NCBI RefSeq assembly: GCF_001905125.1
Contig: NZ_LWLE01000025.1
Coordinates: 36,811-100,810 of the forward strand
Direction: 5' to 3'
DNA: 64,000 bases
Source: Streptomyces sp. TSRI0281
Lineage (GTDB): Bacteria; Actinomycetota; Actinomycetes; Streptomycetales; Streptomycetaceae
The translations under genes were made by a program, and so were the position numbers. Under the pieces are notes generated by a model. That model saw only the letters and a list, made by a program, of their open reading frames with translations, was not told the origin of the DNA and searched no databases. Below, in pieces: positions 33,942 to 42,462 of the stretch; the first letter of the stretch is position 1; each line of letters opens with the position of its first letter.

Positions 33942-34736
33942 TCATGTGGCGCGTTCCATGTGCAGGTAGTCCTGGGGGCAGGTGAGGCGGTATCCGCCGT
34001 CGAGGGTCCGGTGGTGGTCCTGGAGATAGCCGGCCAGGTCGTCGAGGCGTGGCGGCGGTGTGGGCATGGGCGCGTCGTTCAGGAGGAACTGGGCAATGGT
34101 GAGCGCGGTGTCCAGGTCAGGGGTCTCGACGGTCGCGGCGACCGTGGTGAGGGTGAGGCGCCACTCGCGGTGGATGTCGGTGGCGGTGAACGGTGCGATG
34201 AGGCTGCGCAAGTCGTAGCGGTGTCCGGTGAAGTGCCGGAGCATGCGCATGCAATCGCCATCCGGATTCTGCAGCACGACGACGGCACGGCCGCCCGGGG
34301 CCGTCCAGGAAGCCAGGCGCTCCAAGGTGGGCAGCCACTGGCCGGTGTCCACGTGGTAGAGGACGTGCTCGCACAGCACCAGGTCGGCCGTCTCCTCCGG
34401 AACCGCGGTCGCGATGGAGTCGGCCAGGATGCGTGCTTGCGGGCAGGCGCGGACCAGCCGGTGCCTGAGGTGGGGGCTCGGTTCGATGGCGGTGACGCGC
34501 TCGAAGGAGCCCGCCAGCGCGGCGGTGGCGCGACCCGCCCCGGCGCCCGCGTCGATGAACATGCCACGGCGTGGCAGGGCGGCGACCGTGGACGCCAGAT
34601 GGGCGCTGCCGGAGTCCTTGCCCTCGGTATGGGCGAGGAACAGCCTGAACGCTTTTTCGTACTCTGAACTCTGTGAGTCGAACGCGGTGACCGTCGGTCT
34701 GTGATCACCCTGTGGAGCAGGGACCGTGCTGCTCAC
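33942..34736 (-). CDS. Class I SAM-dependent methyltransferase
   Basis: A 264-aa protein with GTG start. Motif I is seen as GMFIDAGAGAGRATAAL (residues about 58-74), followed by the acidic end of strand 2 in VTAIEPSPHLR, motif II-like ADLVLCEHVLYHV and APGGRAVVVLQN. The N-terminus FDSQSSEYEKAFRLFLAH is a cap helix. It resembles methyltransferases of the Methyltransf_11/25 type that modify small molecules. The substrate is unknown and the gene stands alone. Confidence 0.85.
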   Translation of the reverse strand: MSSTVPAPQGDHRPTVTAFDSQSSEYEKAFRLFLAHTEGKDSGSAHLASTVAALPRRGMFIDAGAGAGRATAALAGSFERVTAIEPSPHLRHRLVRACPQARILADSIATAVPEETADLVLCEHVLYHVDTGQWLPTLERLASWTAPGGRAVVVLQNPDGDCMRMLRHFTGHRYDLRSLIAPFTATDIHREWRLTLTTVAATVETPDLDTALTIAQFLLNDAPMPTPPPRLDDLAGYLQDHHRTLDGGYRLTCPQDYLHMERAT

Positions 34737-35121
34737 GCAACCTCCTCGACGGCGAGCGGAGTACTCCCACCCAACGCACCGAACTCTATGCCGCGTTCGG
34801 CTCCATCGGCCCCGATTTTTGCAGAGTCCGCCTGAAACAGGATCACCGGACTTCCGCGAAACCCGGGGCGGTTCACCTCGTCCATGTCGACTCCGACGGC
34901 GTGCGGCTCAGGCCGAAGCCGGTCCGTATCCGCCGACACTCCGGCGATTTCCATGACCGGGGCGGCGCCCGGCGTTGACGATGCGCGGTTCGGTCGCCGG
35001 CCACGCTCCTCACAGACCTCGGCGGCCACGGTCCCGTTGTGTCCTGCCGAGATGGTCGGCGGTGAAAGGGCCGTTGCCACGCTCGTCCGACGTGTTCGCC
35101 TGAGCCGGAGGTCCCGCAGCT
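34737..35121. other. Gene-free stretch
   Basis: Only biased frames. It may contain promoters for the methyltransferase on the minus strand. No repeats or hairpins stand out. Confidence 0.35.
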
Positions 35122-35478
35122 GTGATCCACCTGGACCACATGGCGCTCGGGATATCGGATATCGACAGCGGCGTGCGCGGGCTGACCGAGCAGACCGTAC
35201 CGGTCACCCTGGTACGCGACGGGACATGGCTCCCGAAGGCGATCAGCCGCAACAGGTTGCGCCGCTCGGACCTGGAAGTGACGGTCCGCAGTCAGGACGG
35301 TGACGGGGGTGCCGAGGCGAGCGAGGTGACGTTGCAGCCCAGCGGAACGCTCCTGGTCACCCTGCGCAAGAGCGACCAGGCCGCCGACAAGAACGACGTG
35401 GTGGCCTTGAGCGCCGAACTCACAGCCCTGCGCACCGAACTCGACATGTTGCGCCGAGAAATGACCGCACGTCCCTGA
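35122..35478 (+). pseudogene. Chimeric remnant with DUF421/YetF-like C-terminus
   Basis: A 118-codon frame. The first about 18 residues (IHLDHMALGISDIDSGVRG) look like the start of a VOC protein. From VTLVRDGTWLPKAISRNRLR through DLEVTVRSQDG and ASEVTLQPSGTLLVTLRK it matches the C-terminal cytosolic domain of DUF421 (YetF-like) membrane proteins. The tail ELTALRTELDMLRREM is a short coiled coil. The transmembrane part expected before the DUF421 segment is absent. This is best read as an in-frame fusion of two gene remnants. Confidence 0.45.
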
Positions 35479-35480
35479 CA

Positions 35481-35525
35481 CTGCCTGGGCTGCCAGGACT
35501 GCCGGGGCTGCCGGGGCTGCCGGGG
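35481..35525. repeat. Five 9-bp tandem repeats
   Basis: Five copies of CTGCCxGGG (three identical CTGCCGGGG plus two variants) just after the DUF421 remnant. The gap to 35733 otherwise holds no gene. Confidence 0.6.
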
Positions 35526-35733
35526 TCCACGCTGTCGGCCGATCGAGGCAGTACCGTGAATTCAGAGGGCTCCGGGCACCGGACCAGGGCGATGCCGTGG
35601 TGATCAAATCGTTGCCGCACCATGTACAACCGCGTGCAGCCCTCCCCTGTCCCACAGTCAGCCGCGAGGTTGAACCTCCGGCCGGTGCGCCTACGCGCTC
35701 GGTCCAGGCTGCAGGGAAAGGGCGGGTTCGAAG

Positions 35734-36524
35734 ATGGGGAAGACCATATGGAGAGCGGTGATGGCTGGTGGAGCGGCCGTCGTGTTCACAGGGGTGGCGG
35801 TGCCGGCCGGGGCGGCGGAGGGCGGGGCGGCGGAGGGCGGGGTCTCCTTCACCCGGGTCGCGGTGAACGACGGGAAGCCGATCGTGATCGGGGTCAAGGA
35901 GGAGGTCGAGGTGCATGCGGTCTTCCGGATGACGACCAAGCTCCGATACGACGACGGGCCGATGGTGTTCCCCTACCGGGGGAAGCTCGACAGGAGCGAC
36001 ACGATCCACATCGCCATCATGGCAGCGACTGCAAGGTCGTGGACAAGGCGAAAGGAATCTGCGACTTCGAGGAGTGGCTGTACATCGACCCGCGGCACAC
36101 TGACTTCGGGAACGAGGACGCCGGGACCTGGAAGACCGCTGCTCAGGTCCATCTCGCCGGAGACGCCTTCGACATTGATGACGAGAACCTCCCGTTGCAG
36201 GTCAAGCGGGCCACGCGCGTCACTGTCAACGCCTCGCCGGAGCCGGTCACTAAAGGGAAGACGATCACCGTGACCGGGCGGGTCACACGGGCGAACTGGG
36301 ACACCCACACGTACCAGGGGTACGCGGGCCGCACGGTGAGCCTGCAGTTCAAGGCGGCGGGCGCCTCCTCGTACAAGACGGTCAAGAAGGCGACGTCGAG
36401 TGGTACAGGGGCGCTCAGGACCACGGTGAAGGCCACCGGGCCGGGGACGTGGCGGTGGACGTACTACGGGAACTCCACCTCCGGGGCAAAGTCGTCGACC
36501 GGGGATCACGTCGCCGTGCGATAG
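35734..36524 (+). pseudogene. Secreted beta-domain protein, frameshifted
   Basis: The ATG at 35734 opens a signal peptide (MGKTIWRAVMAGGAAVVFTG ... GAAEGG) and a mature part VSFTRVAVNDGKPIVIGVKE up to DTIHIAI. Near 36010-36020 the sense moves to another frame: HGSDCKVVDKAKGICDFEEW, FDIDDENLPLQVKRAT and an Ig-like end (VTVNASPEPVTKGKTITVTG ... YYGNSTSGAKSSTG) up to 36524. Restoring one base near 36015 would give a 263-aa secreted protein of a type common in Streptomyces. The function is unknown. It is either a real pseudogene or an indel error. Confidence 0.65.
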
Positions 36525-36727
36525 GCGACGTGCGCGGACCGCCTCCCCTCGCAGAAGCGTCATCATCCGGACCGGCCGGACCGGGGACGTCAGTACCTCG
36601 TCGGCATGTGCCCCCGCAGGAGTCGGAACTCCTTGCGCTCAAGCAAGGTTCGTCCCCCGGAGCCGGCTGACCCGACGCCGCTCTGAAAGCCCACACTCTG
36701 CGAGCGATGTGTGCGGCGCGGAACCCC

Positions 36728-36766
36728 GAGTGCGCTGCTTGGCCAGGCCGGTCAAGCAGCGCACTC
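36728..36766. terminator. Strong hairpin
   Basis: GAGTGCGCTGCTTG and CAAGCAGCGCACTC form a perfect 14-bp stem with an 11-base loop, about 200 bases downstream of the frameshifted secreted gene. The rest of 36525-36987 holds no gene. Confidence 0.6.
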
Positions 36767-36987
36767 AGTCACAGGTGTCCGGTCCCATCGGACTTGTCGC
36801 ACCGGACCCGTGATGGTCGTGCCATGTCCGCGAGAATCGCCTCTTCAGCATCCCGGCCAAGCCGACCGGATGACGATGGCGACGGGGTGATCCGAAAGCA
36901 GCACCCGGGAGCCGTTCCGAAATCTGGTGGATCCTCAGCCGCGGGGCCAGGCACAATCCCCGGGAACCGGGCCGAGGGAGAGCTTGT

Positions 36988-37476
36988 TTGGACGTGTTCG
37001 TGTGTGCCGGGTGCGGCGCGGAGCTGACGGCGCCGGTGTCCCGGGTCGCCCTTCCCGTCCACACCCACCACGGGGGGTGGGAGCAGCTCCATCCTCCGCT
37101 GATGGAGCCCGCGACGTACGCCGTTGACCCCCGGCCCACCGGACCGCCCTGGCGATTGTGGGAGGAGGTCGGAGAGGACACGGCTGCCCGGCAGGGCGTG
37201 TACGCGCCGGTGTACTCCGTCTCCTTCGGCGCGCGGAACAGGATCGTCATCGCCCCCGGCGACTCCCGGTCCATGGCCCTGATCCCCGAGAAGTGCGAGG
37301 GCTACTGCCGGGGTGTGGACGGCCGGGCCGGGCGAAGCCGACGCGGAGGGCGAAGCCTGTTTGAGGCCCGTTCAGGCGGCCGGAGGGATCACGGCCGGGG
37401 TGCTCAGTTCATCCGCTTCAGGTCCCGGGCGCTCATGCCGAACAGCACATTCGGCTGCTCGTACGTGAAGGTGTAG
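36988..37476 (+). pseudogene. Hypothetical protein with altered C-terminus
   Basis: From a TTG at 36988 (or GTG at 36994) the frame reads DVFVCAGCGAELTAPVSRVA, then HTHHGGWEQLHPPLMEP, FGARNRIVIAPGDSRSMALI and PEKCEGYCRGVDG. After about residue 112 it becomes Arg/Gly-rich and runs on to 37476. The CxxC near the N-terminus and the later cysteines suggest a zinc ribbon. From memory, full-length relatives continue with a second CxxC segment. The 3' part was probably lost in a rearrangement beside the next, opposite gene. Function unknown. Confidence 0.5.
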
Positions 37477-37856
37477 CCGGCGATGAGAGCGGCGGCGATG
37501 AGCTCACCGTTGGTGACGTAGTTGCCGGTTGCCCGCTCCATCACGTGCTTCACGGTGTAGCTGCTGACGGTAGGAGTTTCGATCGGCGTGATGTTCTCGC
37601 GCAGCCATGCGGCCGTCTCCGCCACCACGGCTACGGCTCCGGCCAACTTCTCGCGGCCGGCGGCGAGGTCGGTGCGGCGCTGCTCGGCCGTCTTGCGCCG
37701 GGGATTGAAGACGCCGACGCCGAAGGAGTTGAGCTGCGGATGCTGCTGCATCACCTCGGCCAAGGCAGCGATCTGTCGGCGGGCCACCAGATACGCCGTC
37801 CCGGTGGCTTCCCGGTGGGCGTGAATCTCAGCCTTGCGGCGACGGTTCGTGGTCAT
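37404..37856 (-). CDS. Hypothetical protein, about 150 aa
   Basis: Starts MTTNRRRKAEIHAHREATGT with GGAG about 7 bases upstream; an ATG four codons earlier (37868) is an alternative. The basic N-terminus is followed by AYLVARRQIAALAEVMQQHP, a helical middle (GREKLAGAVAVVAETAAWLR) and VTNGELIAAALIAGYTFTYE. RRKAEIHAHREATGTAYLVA resembles the leading segment of proteins on actinobacterial plasmids and integrative elements, from memory. No signal peptide. Function unknown. Confidence 0.6.
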   Translation of the reverse strand: MTTNRRRKAEIHAHREATGTAYLVARRQIAALAEVMQQHPQLNSFGVGVFNPRRKTAEQRRTDLAAGREKLAGAVAVVAETAAWLRENITPIETPTVSSYTVKHVMERATGNYVTNGELIAAALIAGYTFTYEQPNVLFGMSARDLKRMN

Positions 37857-38346
37857 CGTGAGCTCCATCTCGCGGGACGACCCACGCCCGCCCCGCCGCG
37901 GATACTGGATGACCTGGCGGAACGCTGCTGCGCGATTCGGGGAACCTTGTCTTCGCCGTCACGGTGGACGTGGGCCACCATGACTCGGAGCGGGCAGGCG
38001 CAATCTGCCATGCTCAGCATACGCCCCGGCCCGGCCCCATCCCCTGCTTCAAGGCGGTCCTCCGACGCCGTCCCCGTACCGAGGCCCCCGAGCCGCAGTG
38101 CACCGGGGGGCGGGGTGGAGCGGGGTGGAGCGGTGCGGCGGACGGAGCACCGGCGCTCATTGCCGGTGCCCGGCGACGAGGTCCTTCCCGGCTGCGGTCA
38201 CGGCTCGATGCGGGTTCCCGAACGGTGTTCGCGGCAGCTACGAGCGTGCCGTTGAGCCGGTACGCGGAATGGAATGGAGCAGGGCTGCCATCGCTTCCAA
38301 GGGAAAGCTTTTGAGTGAGCCGCCGTCCGGATGATGAGGTGGCACG
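37857..38346. other. Gene-free stretch
   Basis: No supported gene. It separates two divergent genes and should contain their promoters. No repeats stand out. Confidence 0.35.
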
Positions 38347-39300
38347 GTGACGGATCGCCATGAGGGCGCGGCTGTCCGACCGTTGACATTGGCTTGGGTC
38401 AGCCGGCACCTGGAGGTCGGTGAACGGGTCGTCAGAACCGAGGCGCTGCACGGCGGCATCACCGCCGAAATGCGGAGGCTGACCATCGGCACGCGGGACG
38501 GAGGCACCCGTGACCTGGTGCTGCGGACCTTCGTCGACGTGGAGCACGCCGAGGACTGGCTGACCAGGGAGGCCGGCGCCCTGACCCTGCTCACGGGGAC
38601 CGACATACCGGCTCCCGGACTGGTCGCGGTGGATCCGACCGCCGCGCATTGCGCATATCCGTCGCTCCTGATGACACATCTGGCGGGCCGAACGGTCCTC
38701 GACGACGAGGGATTGGAGGCACGCGTCCCTCTGCTGGCCCGTCAACTCGTGGCGATCCACGCAGTGCGACCCGCTGAGCAGCCCCGGGGGTATGTGGCGT
38801 GGTCGACAGCCGACTCCATCGTGACTCCAAAGGGCGCCGACGCGGCGGCATGGGCCGCGGCGACCGACGTGATCCGCAGGCCCGCGCCGCCCTATGAAGG
38901 GCGATTCCTGCACCGGGACTTCCACCCCGGCAACGTGCTGTTCGACGTGCCGCCCCCGGGCCCGGCAGGTCCCCGGATCACCGGTGTCGTCGACTGGGCA
39001 GTGACCTCCTGGGGCCCGGCGGACCTCGATGTGGCGCACTGCTCCACCAATCTCGCGCTGCTGCACGGCCCGGCGTGGGGTCTGCGGTTCGCCGAGGCGT
39101 ACGAGGCTGCCGGCGGGATTCTGGCAGCGGCCGCGAGCGAGCGGCTGTACTGGCAGGTGCGGGACGGGCTGGCGTGCTCGGAAGAAGTGCAATTGGTGGC
39201 GCAGCCATGGCGGGAGGCAGGGAGGACCGAGCTGACGACGCGAGCCGTGGAGGAGCGGCTGGATGCCTACGTCACCGCCCTGATGGACACCCTGGGCTGA
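38347..39300 (+). CDS. Aminoglycoside phosphotransferase-like kinase (APH family)
   Basis: A 317-aa protein with GTG start behind GAGG. It shows the APH kinase-like fold: VVRTEALHGGITAEMRRLTI near the start, the catalytic loop FLHRDFHPGNVLF (Brenner motif with Asp and Asn) near residue 195 and the metal-binding Asp in ITGVVDWAVTSWGPADLDVA. The length is normal. Members phosphorylate antibiotics, choline, homoserine or other small molecules; no sequence cue identifies the substrate. It is monocistronic and intact, in contrast to many neighbours. Confidence 0.85.
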   Translation: MTDRHEGAAVRPLTLAWVSRHLEVGERVVRTEALHGGITAEMRRLTIGTRDGGTRDLVLRTFVDVEHAEDWLTREAGALTLLTGTDIPAPGLVAVDPTAAHCAYPSLLMTHLAGRTVLDDEGLEARVPLLARQLVAIHAVRPAEQPRGYVAWSTADSIVTPKGADAAAWAAATDVIRRPAPPYEGRFLHRDFHPGNVLFDVPPPGPAGPRITGVVDWAVTSWGPADLDVAHCSTNLALLHGPAWGLRFAEAYEAAGGILAAAASERLYWQVRDGLACSEEVQLVAQPWREAGRTELTTRAVEERLDAYVTALMDTLG

Positions 39301-39564
39301 GCCAAGGCGGTCCGGGGCGCCGTCCCGGCGGCCGACCATCATTGCCTGTGCCCTGCCTCGATTCCAACAGCGGCATCGCCGACTGTGACCGCCTCCAAGA
39401 TCTGTTCCGGAACCGACGCACGACAGCAGCTGCTCACGACTGCGGGAGTCACCTGCCGCGCCGGGTGTCGATGTCGATCTCGGTGAGAAGGGAGGCGTTA
39501 CTCCTCCCTTTCGCATGATCTGACACAGGTTCCGTGAGTGAATGTGCGAAATAACTGACGAAGG

Positions 39565-40050
39565 TCAGACGATGCCGGCCTCCGGGGTGGCACCAGGAGT
39601 GGTGGGTGGTGTCTGTGTTATCGCGTCAACGGTCAAACGTTGGCTGCGCGCCACCGCAAGAGTTTGCGCAGCGTCGTTGCGCCGAAGCACGAAGACGGTG
39701 GCAAGTGCAAGGACGCTCGGACCGGACAGCATCGCAGCGATCCACGGCTGATCGTTGCTGCCAACAATCACCGCTCCGGCAAGCATGCCCACAGTGATGA
39801 TGAAGCCCGCGGCAAGACCGGCAAGATACAGAGCGTGTGCTTGTTTTGCTCGATTTTCTCCCAATTCTATTGCTTTCAGTTCAAGTTCATGGTCGATCTG
39901 TTGCTGTGCCATGCGGTACTCGTGGTCACGTATCAACTGCGGCTCAAGGGCCTTGAGCGCCACTTCGAGGTGATCTACTGGTACGTCGGCCCAGGCGCGC
40001 GCGACTTCCAATCCACCCAGCGATGCAGCAGTCTCCCGTTGCTCCCTCAC
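39565..40050 (-). CDS. DUF2335-like membrane protein
   Basis: A 161-aa protein with GTG start overlapping the upstream stop (GTGA). The N-terminal 85 residues are hydrophilic and helical (DHLEVALKALEPQLIRDHEY, then QQQIDHELELKAIELGENRA), followed by two transmembrane segments (LYLAGLAAGFIITVGMLAGA and PWIAAMLSGPSVLALATVFV). This is the layout of DUF2335 predicted membrane proteins. It is translationally coupled to the IclR-like gene before it, so the two probably act together. Role unknown. Confidence 0.7.
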   Translation of the reverse strand: MREQRETAASLGGLEVARAWADVPVDHLEVALKALEPQLIRDHEYRMAQQQIDHELELKAIELGENRAKQAHALYLAGLAAGFIITVGMLAGAVIVGSNDQPWIAAMLSGPSVLALATVFVLRRNDAAQTLAVARSQRLTVDAITQTPPTTPGATPEAGIV

Positions 40051-40736
40051 CGTCGCCCGCCTTCGCCGCTCTGCTGTGTCCGGTCCAGCTCCTGGTGGTC
40101 ATCCATCGGCGGACCGAGAGCCCGAAACAACTGGTCAAGGCCCTCGAAAACCGTGCCCGCGCCCTTGCCGAATGCCGATATCGCCTGGGCCGCAAGTTCA
40201 GCGGGGAGGGGATCAGAACGGTCGGTTTCGCCATGCGCATGCCCCACCTGCTGATGTGGGCCTTCGGCATGGTGGTCGTCCGCTCCGCTGGACGGACCCG
40301 TTGGTTCTTGAAGCCGGACCGGCAATGACTCCGCAGGAGGGGTCGCCGCCGGAGGGGTCGGCCCCGCTGTTTCGGAGAGCAGCTTCAGGTGCTGTTGAGC
40401 ATCAGCATCGGCTGTGCAATGGGCGCAGGTGGCGAGGTGCGCGAGGAACCGATCGCGGGATTCATGGCCGAGTTCGCCGTGGGTACGTGCCACAAGGAGG
40501 AACGCCTCGTCAAGGAAGAACAGCCCGTTTTCACGGCGCAGATATCCCTCGTGCACCAGGGTGCGCAGCAGGTGATAGGCGGTGGGGAGCGGCAGACCCA
40601 TCTCGCGGGCCAGCTCTTTGGCGGGGGCTCCGTGCTCGTGCGCCGCGACGGATTTCAGCAGGCCGATATTGCGCTGTCTCGCGAGGTCACGGTGCGTACC
40701 TTCCACGCCATGCCTGGACGCGGCGCGAGACCTCAT
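40047..40736 (-). CDS. IclR-type HTH protein with zinc-finger-like and Pro/His-rich tail
   Basis: A 229-aa protein. Residues about 18-80 form an IclR-type winged helix: RNIGLLKSVAAHEHGAPAKE, MGLPLPTAYHLLRTLVHEGY and LRRENGLFFLDEAF. The IclR ligand-binding domain is absent. Instead there is FLAHLATCAHCTADADAQQH, an HxxxCxxC pattern like that of zinc-binding anti-sigma factors, followed by a Pro/Ser/His-rich linker and a short helical end. ATG at 40736 is preceded by GGAAG. The stop overlaps the next gene, a membrane protein. Possibly a one-component sensor working with that protein; this is inferred. Confidence 0.7.
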   Translation of the reverse strand: MRSRAASRHGVEGTHRDLARQRNIGLLKSVAAHEHGAPAKELAREMGLPLPTAYHLLRTLVHEGYLRRENGLFFLDEAFLLVARTHGELGHESRDRFLAHLATCAHCTADADAQQHLKLLSETAGPTPPAATPPAESLPVRLQEPTGPSSGADDHHAEGPHQQVGHAHGETDRSDPLPAELAAQAISAFGKGAGTVFEGLDQLFRALGPPMDDHQELDRTQQSGEGGRR

Positions 40737-41119
40737 TCACTCTTCCGAGTCGGCCGGTTCCGTACCGGTCGCACGACCCGTCCCACGATGACCTCTGCCA
40801 TTGTCTCCCGCCCCCGAAAGCTGACCATCACCGCCAATTCAGTTTAGCCGGGAGCCCGTACGCAGGGCAGCACCCGTGGCTGCCCTGCGGCAGAACGGCA
40901 GCTCCTCCAGCCGGAGCACCAGCTCTTCCATGGAGCCGAACCGTCAGCCGATCCAGGATTGCCACTGACATTTTTCCGGCAGATTCCCGATGGCCGGAGC
41001 GCCTCCGATCATCCGTTCGAGGACCGTTGCGCGGGCAATCGAGGAACGGTGGGTCCACCCATGTGCAGTTCCCCGGATATCCGAGGTCGGATCATAAAGA
41101 AAAATCCTATGATCTCGCG
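40737..41119. other. Gene-free stretch
   Basis: No supported gene. The part near 41090-41110 is relatively AT-rich and may hold the promoter of the next rightward gene. No motif can be assigned. Confidence 0.35.
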
Positions 41120-41512
41120 GTGAAGATCTGGATGGAGCACCCTGCCAAGACCGACATCGAAGCGGTCGTTCGCCACTACTTCAGTCTGCTCCGGGCAGGG
41201 AGGATCCCTGAGGCCGAACAGCTCATCGAGCACTACCCGGTCCGGCATGTGCTCAAGTCGCTATGGAGCGGCTCCGTCGAAGCGAGCACCGACGAGGACG
41301 AGGCGAGCGGCAGCCCTGCTGCCGATGCGTGGGAGCAGGACCTGTCCTGGCTCGGCGAACTCGACCTCGCGGACTTCCACTGGGACCCCGCCGGCAGCCA
41401 TCCGTACGTCGAGATCACCTACCGTGCGCAGATAATCGAGGTGGCACTGGGTTTTCGGGTCAAGTCCACCGACGCCGGCTGGGTCCTCGCGGGTCCGGCC
41501 ACGTACTGGTAG
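41120..41512 (+). CDS. Hypothetical protein, 130 aa
   Basis: GTG at 41120 (ATG at 41132 is an alternative). The product MEHPAKTDIEAVVRHYFSLL, RAGRIPEAEQLIEHYPVRHV ... VEITYRAQIIEVALGFRVKS ... GWVLAGPATYW looks like a small helix-plus-sheet domain, possibly of the NTF2 superfamily. The helix HYFSLLRAGRIPEAEQLI and the terminal strands fit such a fold, but motif evidence is weak. No signal peptide. Confidence 0.6.
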   Translation: MKIWMEHPAKTDIEAVVRHYFSLLRAGRIPEAEQLIEHYPVRHVLKSLWSGSVEASTDEDEASGSPAADAWEQDLSWLGELDLADFHWDPAGSHPYVEITYRAQIIEVALGFRVKSTDAGWVLAGPATYW

Positions 41513-41655
41513 GACACACGGAAGAGAAGCACCAGGTGTCGGGCGACGCGCATGACGAGCAAGACGACGTGGTCACGGAGGTGGGAGCTCTGCTTGAGGT
41601 GGAGGGTGACCACGCCGCTGCGGACGCGCTCGGTCCAGCGGGTCCCGCGGACGGC

Positions 41656-41708
41656 CCGAACTCCCGCTACCCGTAGGCGTCCCGGATCTCCCACGCGTGC
41701 TCGTACCA
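41656..41708 (-). pseudogene. Tn3-type transposase N-terminal scrap
   Basis: One minus frame reads WYEHAWEIRDAYG, a TAG, then REFG. From memory this resembles the conserved N-terminal (DUF4158) motif of Tn3-family transposases, where a Tyr codon would replace the TAG. Only about 18 codons survive. The surrounding gap 41513-41835 holds no complete gene. Confidence 0.3.
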
Positions 41709-41835
41709 GCGCCGCCGATGGTGCGCTCGGGGTGCAGACCGCGTGAGCGCAGCGCCGGAGAAGACCTCCGGTACCGGACCACATCGCCCTCGGGACGGCG
41801 GTCGGACAGCGCCATGATCAGGGCATGGCCGACGT

Positions 41836-42462
41836 TCAGTCGCGTACTTCGAGGCCGACCGCGGGCCTCGCCGGGCCGGGGAGCTCGGAGGCGGACCCAC
41901 CTCCGGTGAGAATCCCGAGGGCGGTACGGGAGATCAGTGCGTCCGTGGCGGTGGACGGGGTGCCCGCCACTCCGGAGCGCATCAGAGTGCTGCCCTCGAT
42001 CAGGGCGATGAACACCTCGGCGCGGGCGTGCTGTTCCTCCTGCGGGACGCCGGGTGCGAGGGTGCGGATGCGGTCGGCGAGCAGATCCGCGTACTGGCGG
42101 TAGAAGGCGCGGACCGCGACGGCGACGGCCTCGTCACGCGCCGCGAGGGCCCACAGTTCGACGAAGACGCGGACCAGCTGGGTGTCGGACTGCTGAGCGA
42201 GCAGCAGACCGATCACTTCGTCCGGCCTGCCGTCCGGGACGACCTCGGTGACCCGGTCGAGGGAGCGTTGGAGGATGCGGGCGAGGAGTTCGGCGACCAG
42301 GCTGTCCCGGGAGGGGAAGTAGTGCTGGAGGTGGCCGAGTCGGATGCCCGCCGTGTCCGCGACGGCGCGGAGTGAGAGGGCCGTGTACCCGCTGCCGACG
42401 AGGGTGGCCTCTGCGGCGTCGAGGAGAGCGGCCCGGCGCGCGGCGCCTTTGGCGGTGGTCAC
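41836..42462 (-). CDS. TetR family regulator
   Basis: A 208-aa protein, GTG start with GGAGG five bases upstream, its GTG overlapping the stop of the preceding gene. The N-terminal HTH is clear: AALLDAAEATLVGSGYTALS, LRAVADTAGIRLGHLQHYFP and SRDSLVAELL. The helical C-terminal domain is a ligand and dimerisation domain of the TetR_C type. Cotranscribed with the saccharopine-dehydrogenase-like gene, it most likely represses that operon through the inverted repeat at 43589-43604. The ligand is unknown. Confidence 0.88.
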   Translation of the reverse strand: MTTAKGAARRAALLDAAEATLVGSGYTALSLRAVADTAGIRLGHLQHYFPSRDSLVAELLARILQRSLDRVTEVVPDGRPDEVIGLLLAQQSDTQLVRVFVELWALAARDEAVAVAVRAFYRQYADLLADRIRTLAPGVPQEEQHARAEVFIALIEGSTLMRSGVAGTPSTATDALISRTALGILTGGGSASELPGPARPAVGLEVRD

